Below the pieces are notes generated by a model. It made no database searches. It was not told the origin of the DNA and worked only from the letters and a program-made list of their open reading frames with translations. This document shows, piece by piece, positions 22,444 to 36,019 of a DNA stretch of 51,753 nucleotides. The stretch comes from Haplomitrium mnioides (taxonomy: Eukaryota; Marchantiophyta; Haplomitriopsida; Calobryales): assembly GCA_049999725.1 (NCBI GenBank), contig JBNGIS010020539.1, positions 55,211 through 106,963 on the forward strand, given 5' to 3'. Each line of letters starts with the position of its first letter. Position 1 is the first letter of the stretch. The position numbers and the translations under genes are program-made.

Positions 22444-25400
22444 ATATCCAAGAAAAAAAAAACACAACAAGAAAAAGGTTTTGTAGTCGAGAAGCTTTTG
22501 CCTAGTGATATGCAATTTGGTGCATGTTGAAAAGCTTGCAATTTTTCATCAAATTGGTAGCCAAAGTGGCCCATAGTGCTTTGTAACTATGATATCTAAA
22601 AAAAAACACATTAAGAAAAAGGTTTTGCAATCAAGAACCTTTGGACTACTGATATGCAATTTGGTGCATGTCAAAAAGCTTACAATTTCTCATCAGATTT
22701 GCAAGGGAATTGCCTCATAGTACTGTGTAACTATGGTATCTTTGATGAAGAAGAACAAGAAAAATATTTTGTGACCAAGAAGCTTCACACTACTCATCAA
22801 AAAGCTTGCAACTTCTCATCAAGTTTTTAATTAAAATGACCCATGGTGCTCTGTAGGTATAGCATCTAAAAAAAAACACATCATGAAAAAGGTGTTGTGA
22901 CCTAGAAGATTCTAACTACTTATATGCAATTTGGTGCATGTCAAAAAGCTTGCAATTTCTTGTCATATTTGCATATAAAGTGGCCGACAGTGCTATGTAA
23001 GTATGGTATCTCAAATAAAACACAACATGAGAAAGGTTTTGTGACCAAGAACCTTCGGACTACTGAAATGCAATTTGACACACGTCAAAAAGTTTGCAAT
23101 TTCTACTCAAATTTGCAGTTTAAGTGGCCCACATTGCTTCTTAAGCATGGTTTCGTGGACAAAACATGAGAATCACAAGATTTTGGGACCGAGAAGCTTT
23201 GTACTACTACTATACAATTTAGTACATGTTAAAAAACCTATGATTTCTCATTGGATTTGCAACTAGAGTGGCCCACATTTCTCCGTAAGCATGGTATCTC
23301 AAATAAAGCACAACAAGAAAATGGTTTTGCGATTGAGAAGCTTTCCACTACTGATATGCAATTTGGCGCATGTCAAAATGTTTGCGATTCTTGGTAGATT
23401 TGCTAGTAAAGTGGCTCACAAGGCTATGCAAGTATGGTGTCTCCAAAAAAACACAACAAGAAAAAGGTTTTGCCACCGAGAACCTTCAGACTATTGATAT
23501 GCAATTAAGTGCATGTCAAAGAGTCTGCAATTTCTCATCAAATTTGTAGCCGAAGTGGCCCACAATGCTCTATAAGTATGGTATCTCAGATAATGCACAA
23601 TAAGAAAAAGATTTTACGATTCAAACTACTGATTTGCAATTTGGTGCATGTCAAAAAAGCTTGCAATTTCCCATGAGATTTGCAAGTAAAGCACCTTAGA
23701 GTGTTATACAAGCATGGTTTCCTAGATAAAGCGCAACAAGAAAAATATCTCTCAACCAAGAAGCTTTAAACTACTGATATGCAATTTGGCGTATGTTTTA
23801 AGGCTTGTAATTTCTCATCACATTTGCAACTGGAGTGGCCAATAGTGCTTCACAAGTATGGTATCTGAAATAAAACACAACACAACAAAGGTTTTATGCC
23901 AAAAAACTTCTGACCACTTTCATACGATTCGGTGCTTGTCAAAAAGTTTGCAATTTCTCATCAAATTTGCAATTAAAGTAGCGCTCAATGCTTTGTAAGT
24001 ATGGTATCTCAAAAAAAAACACAACAAGAGAAATGTACTGCGATTGAGATCCTTTGGACTACTAACATGCAATTTGGCGCATGTCACAAAGTTTGCAATT
24101 TCTCATAAGATTTGCAATTGGAGTGGCCCATAGTGTTATATATGTATGGTATCTCAGATAATGCACACCAAGAAAAATGTTTTATGACCGAGAAGCTTCA
24201 AAATTCTCATATGCAATTTGGTGTATGTCAAAAAGCTTGCAGTTTCTTATGAGATTTGCAACTGAACAAGCCTACAATGCTACGCAAGCATGGTTTCTTG
24301 GATAAAGCACAACAAGAAAAAGATCTTTTCACCAAGAAGCTTTGGACTATTGATATGCAATTTGGCATATGTTATAAAGCTTGCAATTTCTCATGACATT
24401 TGCAGCTGGAGCAGCCCACAGTGCTTGGTAGATATGGTCTCTCAAATAAAACATTACAAGAAAAAGATGTTGTGACCTAGAAGCTTCAGACTACTAATAT
24501 GCAATTTGGTGCATGTTGAAAAGCTTGCAATTTCTCATCAGATTTGCAACTTATCTAGCTCACAATTCTTTGTAGGTATAGTATCTCAAATAAAGCACAA
24601 CAAGAAAAAGATTTTGTAACCAAGAACCTTCGGACTAGTGATATGGTTTTTGGTCATACCAAAACATTTGCAACTTCTTGTTAGATTTGTGACTCAAGTA
24701 GCGCACATTGCTCTATAAGTATGCCATCTTACATAAAGCATAACGAGAAAAAGATTTTGTGACCAAGAAGAATTTGACAACTGACATACAATTTGGTGCG
24801 TGTCAAAAATATTGCAATTTCTGATTAAATTTGCAGCTAAATTGGCTCATAATACTCTACTAGTTTGGTGTCTTAGATTTAAAAAAAACAAGAAAAAGAT
24901 TTTGTGATGGAGAAGCCTTGAACTACCAATGTGCAATTCGATGCATGTCGAAAAGATTACAATTTCTTCTTACATTTGCAACCAAAGATGTCCACAATGC
25001 TTTGGAAGAATGGTATCTCACACAATGCACAATAAGAAAAAGGTTTTCCAATCAAGAAGCTTTGGACTATTGATATGCAATTTGGCACATGTCAAAAATC
25101 TTGCAGTTTCTCATGGGATTTGCAATTGACGTGGTCTATAGTCCTTTATAAGAATGGTATCTCAGATAAAACACAACAAGAAAAAAGATTTTTTCGACTG
25201 AGAAGCTTTGAGCTACTTACATGCAGTTTGGTGCATGTCAAAAAGCTTGCAATTTCCCATTAGATTTGCAACTGAAGTGGCCCATAGTGTTGCATAAGTA
25301 TGGTATCTCAAATAAAGCACAACAAGAAAAAGATTTTGCGATCCTCAACCTTGCACTATTGATGAGAAATTTGGTGCATGTCAAAAAGAGTATAATTTCT

Positions 25401-28313
25401 TTTTAGATTTGCAACTAAAGTGGCTCATAGTGCTCTGCAAATATGCTAAATTAGAAAAATCACAACAAGAAAAAGATTTTGCGATCAAGAAGCTTCAAAC
25501 TACTAATATGTAGTTTTGTCCATGTCCCAAAACTTGCAATTTCTCATCATATTTGCAATTGAAGTGTCTCAAAGTGCTTTGTAAGTTTGGTATCTTAGAC
25601 AAATCACAAGAAGAAAAAGATTTTGTGACGTAGAAGCTTCAAACTACTAGTACACAATTATGTACATGTCAAAAAGCTTGCAATTTCTCATCAGATTTGC
25701 CATTGAACTTGCTCTTAGTGCTATGAAAGTTTGGTGTCTCAATAAAGCACAAGAAGAAAAAGATTTTAAGACTAAGAAGCCTCAAACTATTGATTTTCAA
25801 TTTGGTGCATGTTGAAAAGCTTGCAATTTTTGGTCAGATTTGCAACCAAAGTTGCTCCCAATGCTCTGTAAGTATGTCATCTCAGATAAATCACAACAAG
25901 AAAAATATTTTTCAACCAAAAAGCTTCAGACTACTTATATGCAATTTGGTGCATCTCAAAAAGCTTGCAATTTCCAATAAGATTTGCAACTGAAGTGGTC
26001 CACATTGCTTTGTAAGTTTGGTATCTCAAATAAAGCACATCAAATAAATGGTTTTGTGACTGAGAAGCTTCCTCCTAGTGACATGCAATTTGGTGCATGT
26101 TGAAAAGCTTACAACTTCTCATCAGATTTGTAGCCAAAGTAGCCCATAGTGCTATGTAGGTATGATATCTCAAAAAACAACACATTAAGAAAAAGGTTTT
26201 GCAACCGAGAACTTTCGTACAACTAATATGTAGTTTGGTGCATGTAAAAAAGCCTGCAATTTCTCATGAGATTTACAAGTGAATTGCCTCATAGTACTAT
26301 GTAAGTGAGGTATCTTCGACAAAGCAGAACAAGAGAAATATTTTTCAACCAAGAAGCTTCGAACTACTGATATCCAACTTGGTGCATGTCAAAAAGCTTG
26401 CAATTTCTCATCAAAGTTTCAATTGAAGTGGTCCACAGTGCTCCGTAAGTATGGTATCTCAGAAAAAACACAACAAGAAAAAGGTTTAGCAACCAAGAAC
26501 CTTAGGCCTACTAATGTTAAGTTAGTGCACATCAAAAAGCTTGCAATTTCTAATCAGATTTGTAACTAAATTGGCCCACATTGCTTTATAAGCATGATTT
26601 CATAGATAAAGCACAAGTAGAACAAGATTTTGCGACCGAGAAGCTTTGGAATACTAATATGAAATTTGGTACATGTTTAAAAGCCTTCAATTTCTCATCA
26701 AATTTGCAGCCAGAGTGGCCCACATTGCTCCATAAACATGGTATCTCAAATAAAACATAACAAGAAAAAAGTTTTGCAACCGAGAAGCTTTCCACTACTA
26801 AGATGCAATTTGGTGCATGTCAAAAAGCTTGCAATTTCTCATTAGATTTGCAAGCGAAGTGGCCCACAATGCTTTGTTAGTATGGTATCTCCAAAAAAGC
26901 ACAACAAAAAAAAAGGTTTTGCTACTGAGAACCTTTAAACTACTAATATGCAATTTGGTGCATGTCAAAGAGCTTGCAATTTCTCATCAGATTTGCAGTT
27001 GGAGTGGCCCACAATACTACATAAGTATGGCATATCAGATAATATAGAACAAGAAAAAGGTTTTGCGATGAAGAAGCTTCAAGCTACTGATATGCAATTT
27101 GGTGCATGTTGAAAAGCTTGCAATTTCTCATGAGATTTGCAACTGAAGAAATCTACACTATTATGTATGGCTTAACATGGTTTGTTAGACAAAGCACAAC
27201 AAGAAAAAGATCTTTTAACCAAGAAGCTTTGGACTACTGATCTGCAATTTGGCATTTGTTATAAATCTTGCAACTTCATATTACATTTCCAACTAGAGTG
27301 GCCATTAGTGCTCTATAAGTATGGTATCTAAAATAAAACAGAATAGGAAAAAGGTTTGTGACCGAGAAGCTTCCAACTATTGATATGCAATTTGGTGCTT
27401 GTCAAAAAGCTTGCAATTTCTCATCATAGTTGCAACTAAAATAACACACAATGCTTCGTAAGTATGGTATTTTAGGTAATGCACAACAAGCAAAAGATTT
27501 TGAAACTGAAAAGCTTCGAACTACTGATATGAAATTTCATGCATGTCAAAAGCCTGCAATTTCTCATGAGATTTGCAACTAAAGTTGCATAGAGTGCTTC
27601 ATAAGCATGGTATCTCAAATAAATGCACAACAAGAAAAAGATATTGCAATCGAGAAGCTTTGAGCTACTTATATGTAATTTGGTGTACATCAAAAAGCTT
27701 TCAATTTCTAATCAGATTTGCAACCTATGTGGCCTACATTGCTCTGTTAGTATAGTATCTCAAATACATGACAACAAAAAAAAGGTTATGGAGTCAAGAA
27801 TCTTTGTACTATTAATATGCAATTTGGTGCATGTCGAAAAGCTTTTAGTTTCTCATTGGATTTGTAATTGAAGTGGCCTATTGTGCCATGTAAGCATAGT
27901 ATCTTTGATAAAAACACAACAAGAAAAAAAATTGCAACCAAGAAGCTTCAAACTACTGATATGCAATTTGTTGCAGGTTGTAAGGTTTGCAATCTGTCGT
28001 CATATATGCAACCACAGTGGCTTACAGTGCTCCGTAGGTATGGTATCTTAAATGAAGCACAACAACAAAACAAATTTATGACCAAGAAGCTTCGGACTAT
28101 TGATGTACAATTTGGTGCATGTCAAAAAGCTTGCTATTTCTCATAAGAGTTGCAACTAAAGAGGCCCATAGTGCTCCGTAAGTATGGCATCTCAAATAAA
28201 ACACAACATGAAAAAGGTTTTGCAACGGAGAACCTTTGGACTACTAACATGCATTTAGGTGCATGTGAAAAAGCTTGCAATTTCTCCTAAGATTTGCACT
28301 TGAAGTGGCCTAT
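22444..28313 (+). repeat. 144-bp satellite array, block 2 (about 41 monomers)
   Basis: Same monomer, orientation and phase as block 1. Landmark spacing is 144 bp (CAATTTGG at 22513 and 22657). Diagnostic monomer variants recur in the same order as in block 1. It ends at CCTAT (28309-28313), the left target duplication of solo LTR C. Confidence 0.97.
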
Positions 28314-29094
28314 TGTCGGCCGAGTGTGTTTGAGTTTTTTCTTTTTTTTGTGATTATTGAGCTTCTAGCCTTGTTTAAGTCCTTTAGTTTGCATTAGTCA
28401 TTTGTATCCCTTTGTATTTTATTGTTTTATTGTTGTTATGCCAGTCTTGCACCTTTCTCCTCTCCTTTCTCTTCCTTTCTTTTCTGCTTTCCCCAGTGAA
28501 TATCATGGATCCTACAATGCAAGGGGGAGCCTTGTGGAATCTAGAGGAGTAAGGTGAGAAGGCTAGCAGGAGGATCAAAGGCACTTGCAACAATTTGTGA
28601 CAGAGGCAAGGCTGACAAGGGTGAGCAAGAGGAAATCAAGGAGAGATGAGAGGAAGATCAAAAGAGTGGAGCAACAGAAGGATTCGAGGAGAGGAGGGAA
28701 GAGATCGAAAGGAATGAATCGTGGAGGAATTCATGGAGAAGGGAGCCAGCAACAATCAAAGAGAAATCATATAAGGAGGAATTCACAAGAAGAGTATGGG
28801 AGATGAAGGCGGGGGGGAGGACAGTCAGATGCGTGCAGAGGGCCATCACGCGAGTGGATCCAAAGTCACAGCACTGTGGGGACTTGCCTAGCGGCAACGA
28901 ACGACGAACAAAGGAGCATGCGACGGGTGAAGACAGGTAAAAAGGAGGCAGCAAGATGAATTCGGAGGATGAGACCCTGCGGTGGGTCACCCAAGCGAGA
29001 AGGGAAGGAGGCGCTTCATAATCGGAACTAGCTGATACAATCAGACCAAAGGAGGTGGATCGATGCAAAGAATCAACCCGAAGGAAGGAAGTTT

Positions 29095-29805
29095 CGAGGA
29101 GTCCGTGGGGCGCTGCGGAAATGTGGCGCTCCTAGCGTGCTTCACGGAATTTAGAAGGCGACGTGGCAGCTCCTAGGGGTCCGAAAAGTTCGACGAGGTC
29201 GCACAACACTAAGGGGGCACCCCAGTTAAGCAGGTTCCGATCCGTCTTACAACGTGAGGGGTCCGCTTAACAGGGATCCGCTAAGGGGGGTCTGACGGGT
29301 TCGAGGTAATGGCAAAACAGAGATAAGCAAAGCGGCAACTGATGAAAAGGTGACTTGTCACCATTATGCAGCATAGAGGACTGCTAAAGGCAACTGTGAG
29401 GCTAAGCGGGAAGGGCAAAGCGGCAACTCATCACAGTTTCAGAGCTTAAAAGAGTCCGTGGGGCGCTGTGGAAATGTGGCCGCCCCGACGCACTTACGGG
29501 ATTCGGGGACGCGTGGCAGTCACAGGGAGTTCACGGACCCGCAACGGAAAATTGGTGAGCCCCGCAAAACTTAACGGGGTTCAACCTCCCTAAGTGGGGA
29601 GCCCCAGTTAAGTGGGTTCCGATCAGCCTCCCTACGTGAGGAACCCACTTAACAGAGATCCGTCTGGAAGCCCAATCAGAGCACAAGAAAAGAGAGAAAA
29701 GGCAATTTATCGCAGGTCCGATCAGAAGAGAGCAAGAAAAGCCGAAAAGGTGATGAATCACGGGTCCGGCCAAACAAAGAGCGAGCAATGACGAAAAGGT
29801 GATCT
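29095..29805 (+). repeat. about 355-bp tandem duplication in solo LTR C
   Basis: GTCCGTGGGGCGCTGCGGAA recurs about 29101 and 29454, and CCCCAGTTAAGCAGGTTCCG at about 29220 and 29602. The two units are diverged copies in direct orientation. Confidence 0.75.
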
Positions 29806-30110
29806 ATCAATGATCTGACCGAAAGAACCAAGGAATGCGAAAGGGCGACCTATCAACGATCCGACAAGAGGCAAGGGAAGAGCACCAAAAGGGCGACTTA
29901 TTGCGAGTATGACTGGAGGAGAACCAAAGAAAATCGAAAGGGCAATGTATCACAGTTCCAACCAAAGGAGAGCCAAGTAGTACCAAAAAGGTGATCAATC
30001 GACAATATGGCTAGAGAAAGGTCAATGAATGGCGAAAAGGCGATAAAGCAACGATACGACTAGAAGAAGAAGCAAGGGACCAACAACCAAAAGGGCGACC
30101 TATTGCATTT
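29690..30110 (+). repeat. degenerate 55-75-bp repeats in solo LTR C
   Basis: A segment of the form CGAAAAGGTGATCTATCAATG with a CGATCCGAC-like tail recurs about every 55-75 bp. Spacing is irregular. Confidence 0.6.
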
Positions 30111-30389
30111 CCGTAAATGGTGAGGACAAAAATTTGACGGGGCGATGCTGAAAGTTCGAAGGAGATCAAAGGGGAGTCTGCCATAGTTCTTATATCAAGC
30201 GGAAGGAAAAGGTAAGTGAATGGAGCCTCAGTTCTTATTGCGAGCGGCACCTCAAACGGCGACAACGGTACCGTTCTTACTCGGTGAGAGAACTATTTTG
30301 CGGATGACGTAGCATTCGCGGAAGAGAGAAAGAGTCAGCGCGGAATCCAATTAATGCGTCAGTCCGCCTACCCCTTTGCGGCGCAACGT

Positions 30390-30790
30390 AGTGGTAGATG
30401 ACGTGGCGTTCGGAGGTGGTCTGAGGGATCCTCCGAGTCAACGTGGGTCAACCGCAGAATCCACTCAATGTGTCGATCTGCCTACCCCTTTGCAAGGGCG
30501 GCGTCAAACGGCGCCGTGCAGATGACGTGGCGGCTTGCGAGGGTTTGTGAGCGACAGCGAGGTTCCGAGAGCAACGTCGGGGTTCCGAGGAAGTTTGCGG
30601 ATGACTTGCCGGCCTGCGAGTGTCCGCGAGCAACGGCGAGGTTTCGCGAGCGACGCCAAGGTTCGGAGAGCAACGGCGGGGTTCCAAGGGAGTTTGCGGA
30701 TGACGTGGCGGCTTGCAAGGGTCCGCGAGCGCTTGCGGAAGCATGGCAGCTTGCGGGGATCCGCGGGCGATCGCGGAAGCATGGCAACAA
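30390..30790 (+). repeat. G/C-rich GATGACGTGGCGG repeats in solo LTR C
   Basis: GATGACGTGGCG-type cores occur about 30396, 30522, 30600 (variant) and 30699, linked by GGTTCCGAGAGCAACG units. TGACGTGG is a bZIP-type (ACGT-core) site, so these could act as LTR promoter elements; that role is inferred. Confidence 0.6.
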
Positions 30791-32625
30791 GGAGAATCGA
30801 TGATAATTGAGAAGTAGCCCACGGGATGCGTCGGGTAACCCATCTGCTGCGAATCCAATCCTCTCCAAATGAATTTCTTTGAATTTCTCTGTGGGAAAAA
30901 TCTCTCTTACCAAACTTCGGATCTGCGCTCAACGTGATGCTTCGAAGGAATCGAATCTGAATTGCTACGGGGTTGCTAATGGGTCCAGCGGCAAGGCGAT
31001 TCCTGGTCAAAAATTTGCAATGGAGAGCACTACGAATTGAAAGCAGGGATAGCCTAGCCTTCTCCAAAAATCTTCCTCCCCCGATCATGTATGCTTCAAA
31101 GAGATGACTGTTAAACGCGGATTGTTTTTCCAAGTGTCAGGTTGTCAAGAAATAGTTGTTAACGAGAAAAATGGCCAAAGTCCAGCGAAGCAGAGCGGGT
31201 TGATCTTGATCAAGAAATCATTGGGGGGGACGCGCGTCTGTAGAGGGAGTATAGCTGGGATTGCTGGGAAGTTGAAGAGGTTGTTGTTTATGCAAAATTG
31301 AGTTGTGAGAGAAAACTCGAAGAGGAGGAAGCAACGAGGGAGAGAGGAGAGAATTCCAGCCAAGATTCACGTGAGGGAGTGGACTTGTGTAGGGGGACCA
31401 GCGGGGGGTGGAGGTGGACTAGAGGGGCACTGAGAATCATTGAACGTGGAGCTCTAAAGTCTTAGGCGATCTAGGTGGACTCATCGTTGCGAGTAGACCA
31501 TCATTTGGAGGTGGATCACCACTTGAATTTGAAGGGAAATCTTTCGGTCTTGAATTCGTGAGAGGCTGCCAAGGGGGATCTTGGGGTTGTCTCAGCATCG
31601 TGTATGCAGGAGCATCAATCCTATGGGCATTTGGGGGCGTTTCTAGTCGTAATTCTCAAGTAGAGTCAAGAGAGGAGTGGCTATGTTAGTGCCCGCGTGT
31701 TGCATAGACAATCCATTCGAAGCTCAAGGTGGAGTGGGTGGCCAGCAGTCAAGGGGACTGTCTTCTAGAGATGGAAGTTAAAGAAATCCTCTTTCGAGCT
31801 TGAGGAAGTAAATTTAGGGCTTCTCGCAAGGGAAGTTGAAAAACTATCTGAATGAGAGTAGGTGGATGAAGGATTGGAGGAGAATTGAAGTTGCTAATGG
31901 GAGTTGAAGGAGGATTGAGAGAAAAGATCGGTTCTTGAGAGGTGGAAAAGGATTGTAATGTTGGTAGGACAGTGTGGAAGTATTAGTGTCTTTATGTTTA
32001 CGTGTGTTGTTAGATTTCTGTTCTGTTTGTAGCTTTGTGAAGTTCTAAGTTTTAGAAGGTTTGCATTCCATTTGTCAAATCCTGAAGACACCCTGGACAT
32101 GGGAAGTTAGGACTAACCGCATTGTATTGTGATAATTGGATGCTGGGACTTGTTTATCTTTTGTATATAAGGTGATTGGGTCTAGATCTAGACTTCCGAA
32201 TTATGCTACAAAGTGATTCAGCATCATTACAACCTATTCATGTGTGTTTTGAGGAAATGAATGTGAACGAGCAAGTGGGCTGCTGAAGCAATTGTGGTTT
32301 AGTGGCCAGGACCGTAAGGCAAACACAAATCACTCAGGACTTCCCAAGATACCATTGCAGCCAAGAGTTAGATGCCCTGTTCTATCTGCCCCTGTCTTCC
32401 AAGTGGCATCTTTCGAGGTTAAGGCCTAAAGGAGGGGTGTGGGTGTGCTTGGGTGTTGTGCTTGGGTGTGTTGAGTGTTGTGCAGTCACTCTTGAACTAG
32501 TAAATAGAAGTTGGGGTTCATTCGGTGCAAAGCCCCTCCTATAAAAGGTCCCGAAACACTAGTCAGTCCTTAAGTGGGGGTAACTCTGTTAGAAAAGAGT
32601 TAAGGCTCCGTCCACGGGGCTGACA

Positions 32626-35600
32626 CCTACAGTGCTCCGTTTGTATAGAATCTCGGATAAATCCCAACAAAAAATGATTTTGCGACTAAGAAACTTCATA
32701 CTACTAATACACAATTTGGTGCATGTCGAAAAGCTTGCAATTTCTTGTCAGATTTGCAACTTAAGTGTCCTACAAAACTCCGTAAGTATGATGTCTCATA
32801 TAAAGCACAAAAGGAAAAAGGTTTTACAACCTAGAAGATTCAGATGACTTATATCCAATTTGGTGTGTGTTAGAAAGCTTGCAATTTCTCATCAGATTTG
32901 AAACTAAGGTGGCCCACATAGCTCTGTGAGTATAGTATCTCAAATAAAGAACAACAAGAACCTTCAGACTACCAATGTGCAATTTGGTGCATGTAAAAAA
33001 GGTTGTGATTTCTTATGAGATTTGCAACCGAAGTGGCTTGTATTGCTATGTAAATATGTTATCTCAAGCAAAGCACAACAAAAAAAAAGGTTTTACGATC
33101 GAGAAGCTTTAGACTATTGATATGAAAATTGGTGCATGTCAAGAACCTTGCAATTTCTTATTAGATTTGCAACTGAAGTGGCTCATAGTGCTTTGTAAGT
33201 TTGGCATCTCAAATAAAGCACAACAAGAAAAAGATTTTGCAACTAAGAAGCTTCAAATTACTGATATGAAATTTGGTGTGTGTTAAAAAGCTTGAAATTT
33301 CGCATCATATTGCAACTCAAGTGGCCGATAGTGCTCAAGAAGTATGGTATTCCAAGAAAAACACAGCAAGAAAAAGATTTTTCGACCTAAAAGCTTTGGA
33401 CTAGGGATATGAAATTTGGTCCATTTTGGGAGGCTTGTCATTCCTCATTAGATTTGCAATTGAATTGGCTGATAGTGGTTTGTAAGTATAGTATCTCAAA
33501 TAATGCACAACAAAAAAAAGGGTTTGGGATCGAGAAGCTTTGAAGTACCTATATGCAATTTGGTGCATGTCAAAAAGCTTGTTATTTCTCATCATATTTG
33601 CAACTAAAGTGGCTCACAATGCTCTATATGCATGGTGTCTGAAGTAAAGCACAATAAGAAAATGAATTTTTGATCAAGAACCTTTGGAATCCCGATGTGC
33701 AATTTGGTGCATGTTAGAAAGGTTGCAATTTCTTATCAGATTTGCAACTAAAATGGCTCTTAGTGCTTTTAAAGTATGTTATCTTAGACAAAGCACAACA
33801 ACAAAAATATTTTGCGACCAAGAAACTTCAAAGTAGTGATATGCAATTTGGTGCATGTCAAAAAGCTTGCAATTTATTGTCAGATTTGCAACTCAAGTGG
33901 CTCATAGTGCTCTTTAAGTTTGGTATCTTGGATTAAGCACAACAATAAAAAGATTTTTCAACCAAGAATCTTTAGACTACTCACATGCAATTTGTTGCAT
34001 GTTGAAAAGCTTGCAATTTGTCGTTAGATATGCAATTGTAATGGCCTGCAATGCTCCATATGCATGGTATCTCAAATGAATTGCAACAAGAAAACAATTT
34101 GCCACTAAGGAGCTTCAGACTACTGATATACAATTTGGTGCATGTCAAAAAGCTTGCAGTTTCTCATTAGATTTGCAATTGAAGTGGCCTACAATGCTCT
34201 ATAGGTACGGTATCTTGAACGACACACAACAAGAAATAGAATTTGCGACCAAGAAGCTTCAGACTATTTATATGCAATTTGGGCCATGACAAAAGGCTTC
34301 CAATTTCTCATCAGATTTGCAATTAAAGTGGCCTAGAGTGCTCTGTAGGTATGGTATCTCAAAAAACACACAACTAGAAAAGGGTTTTTTAACCAAGAAC
34401 CTTCAAACTACTGATAAACAATTTGGTTCATGTCAAAACACTTGCACATTCTCTCTATATTTGCAACTGAAGAGGCCCACATTGCTCCATAAGTAAGTTG
34501 TCTAAGATAAATCACAACAAGAAAAAGATTTTGCAGTCGAAAAGCTTTGGACTACTGATATACAATTTGGTGAGTGTCAAAAACCTTGCAATTTCTCATC
34601 AAATTTGCAATTGAAGTGGTCCATGGTGCTCTATAAGTATGGTCTCTCAGATAAAGCACAATAAGAAAAAGATTTTGCCACTAAGAAGCTTCAAAATACT
34701 GATATGCAATTTGGTGCATGTCAAAAAGCTTGCGATTTCTTATCAGACTTGCAACTAAACTGGCCTATAGTGCTCTATATGTTTGTTATCTCAAATAAAG
34801 CACAACAAGAAAAAGATTTTGCGACAGAGAAGATTCAGACTACTGACTTGCAATTTGATGTATGTCAAAAAGCTTGCAATTTATCACTAGATTTGCAACA
34901 CAAGGGGCCCACATTGCTCTGTAAGAATGGTATCTCAAATAAAGCACAACAAGAAAAAGGCTATGCAACTGAGAAGCTTTGGTCTACTAATGTGAGATTT
35001 TTGGTGCATGTCAAAAAGCTTGCGATTTCTCTTGAGATTCGCAATTGAAGTGACCCACAGTGCTATGTAGGCATGGTTTCTTAGATAAAGCACAACAAGA
35101 AAAAGATTCTACAACTAAGAAGCTTTGAAATACTAATATGAAATTTAGTGCATGTGAAAAAGGTTGCGATTTCTCATTAGATTTGCAAATGCAGTGGTGT
35201 ACAGTGTCATTTAAGTATGATAGCTCAAACAACAACAACAAGAAAAAGACTTTGCCACCAAGAAGCTTCCAACAACTTATATGCAATTTGGTGCATATCG
35301 AAAAGCTTGCAGCTTTGCATCATATTTGTAGCTATAGTGGCAAAGAGTGCTCCATAAGTATGGTATCTCAAAAAAAGCACAATAAGAAACAAGTTTAGCA
35401 ATCAAGAACCTTCAGACTAATGATATGCAATGCAATGCATGTCCAAAAGCTTACAATTTATCATCATATTTGCAATTGCAATGGCTCATAGTGCTCTTCA
35501 AGTATGTTATCTCAGATGAAGCAGAACAAGAAAAAGATTTTGCAATCGAGAAGCTTCATATTACTGATATGTGATTTGGTGCACGTCAAAAAGGTTGCAC

Positions 35601-36010
35601 TTTCTCATTAGATTTGCAACAAAAGTGGACCACAATGCTTTGTAGGTATGGTATCTTGGAAAATGCACAAGAAGAAAAAGGTTATGCAACAACGAAGCTT
35701 CACACTACTCACATGGAATTTGGTGTATGTCAAAAAGCTTGCAATTACTCATCAAATTAGACATTGAAGTAGCCCACAGTGCTACATCAGAATGGTATCT
35801 CAAATATAGCAACAAGAGAAAGGTTGTATGATTGAGAAAATTTGGACTAAAGATGTGCAATTTTCTGTATGTTGAAAAGCTTGTAATTTCCAACTTGATT
35901 TGCAACTAAAATGGCCCACAATGCTGCAAGCATGACTTTTCTGATAAAGCCCAACAAGAACTAGATTTTGCGATCGAGAAGCTTTGGACTAATTGTATAC
36001 ATTTTGGTGC
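32626..36010 (+). repeat. 144-bp satellite array, block 3 (about 23-24 monomers)
   Basis: It continues block 2 in phase after removal of C. The array ends in ATTTTGGTGC at 36010, where E1 begins. The original right edge of the array is therefore not known. Confidence 0.97.
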
Positions 36011-36019
36011 TCAAACAAC

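Larger units (their letters stand above)
28314..32625 (+). repeat. element C: 4.3-kb solo LTR inserted in the satellite
   Basis: It starts TGTCGGCCGA and ends GGGGCTGACA, and lies inside a satellite monomer. Flanks CCTAT (28309-28313) and CCTAC (32626-32630) are a 4-of-5 target duplication, and the satellite phase is restored when it is removed. Its 3' part (about 31330-32625) aligns with the 3' part of A's LTRs. Only one LTR copy is present and there is no gag, so it is a solo LTR. Its G/C-rich middle is unlike A and B. Open frames such as 30504-31133 minus are probably fortuitous. Confidence 0.87.

Noticed and set aside
30504-31133. 209-codon minus-strand frame in solo LTR C.
   Set aside because: It overlaps equally long frames on both strands in G/C-rich repeats inside an LTR; no domain.
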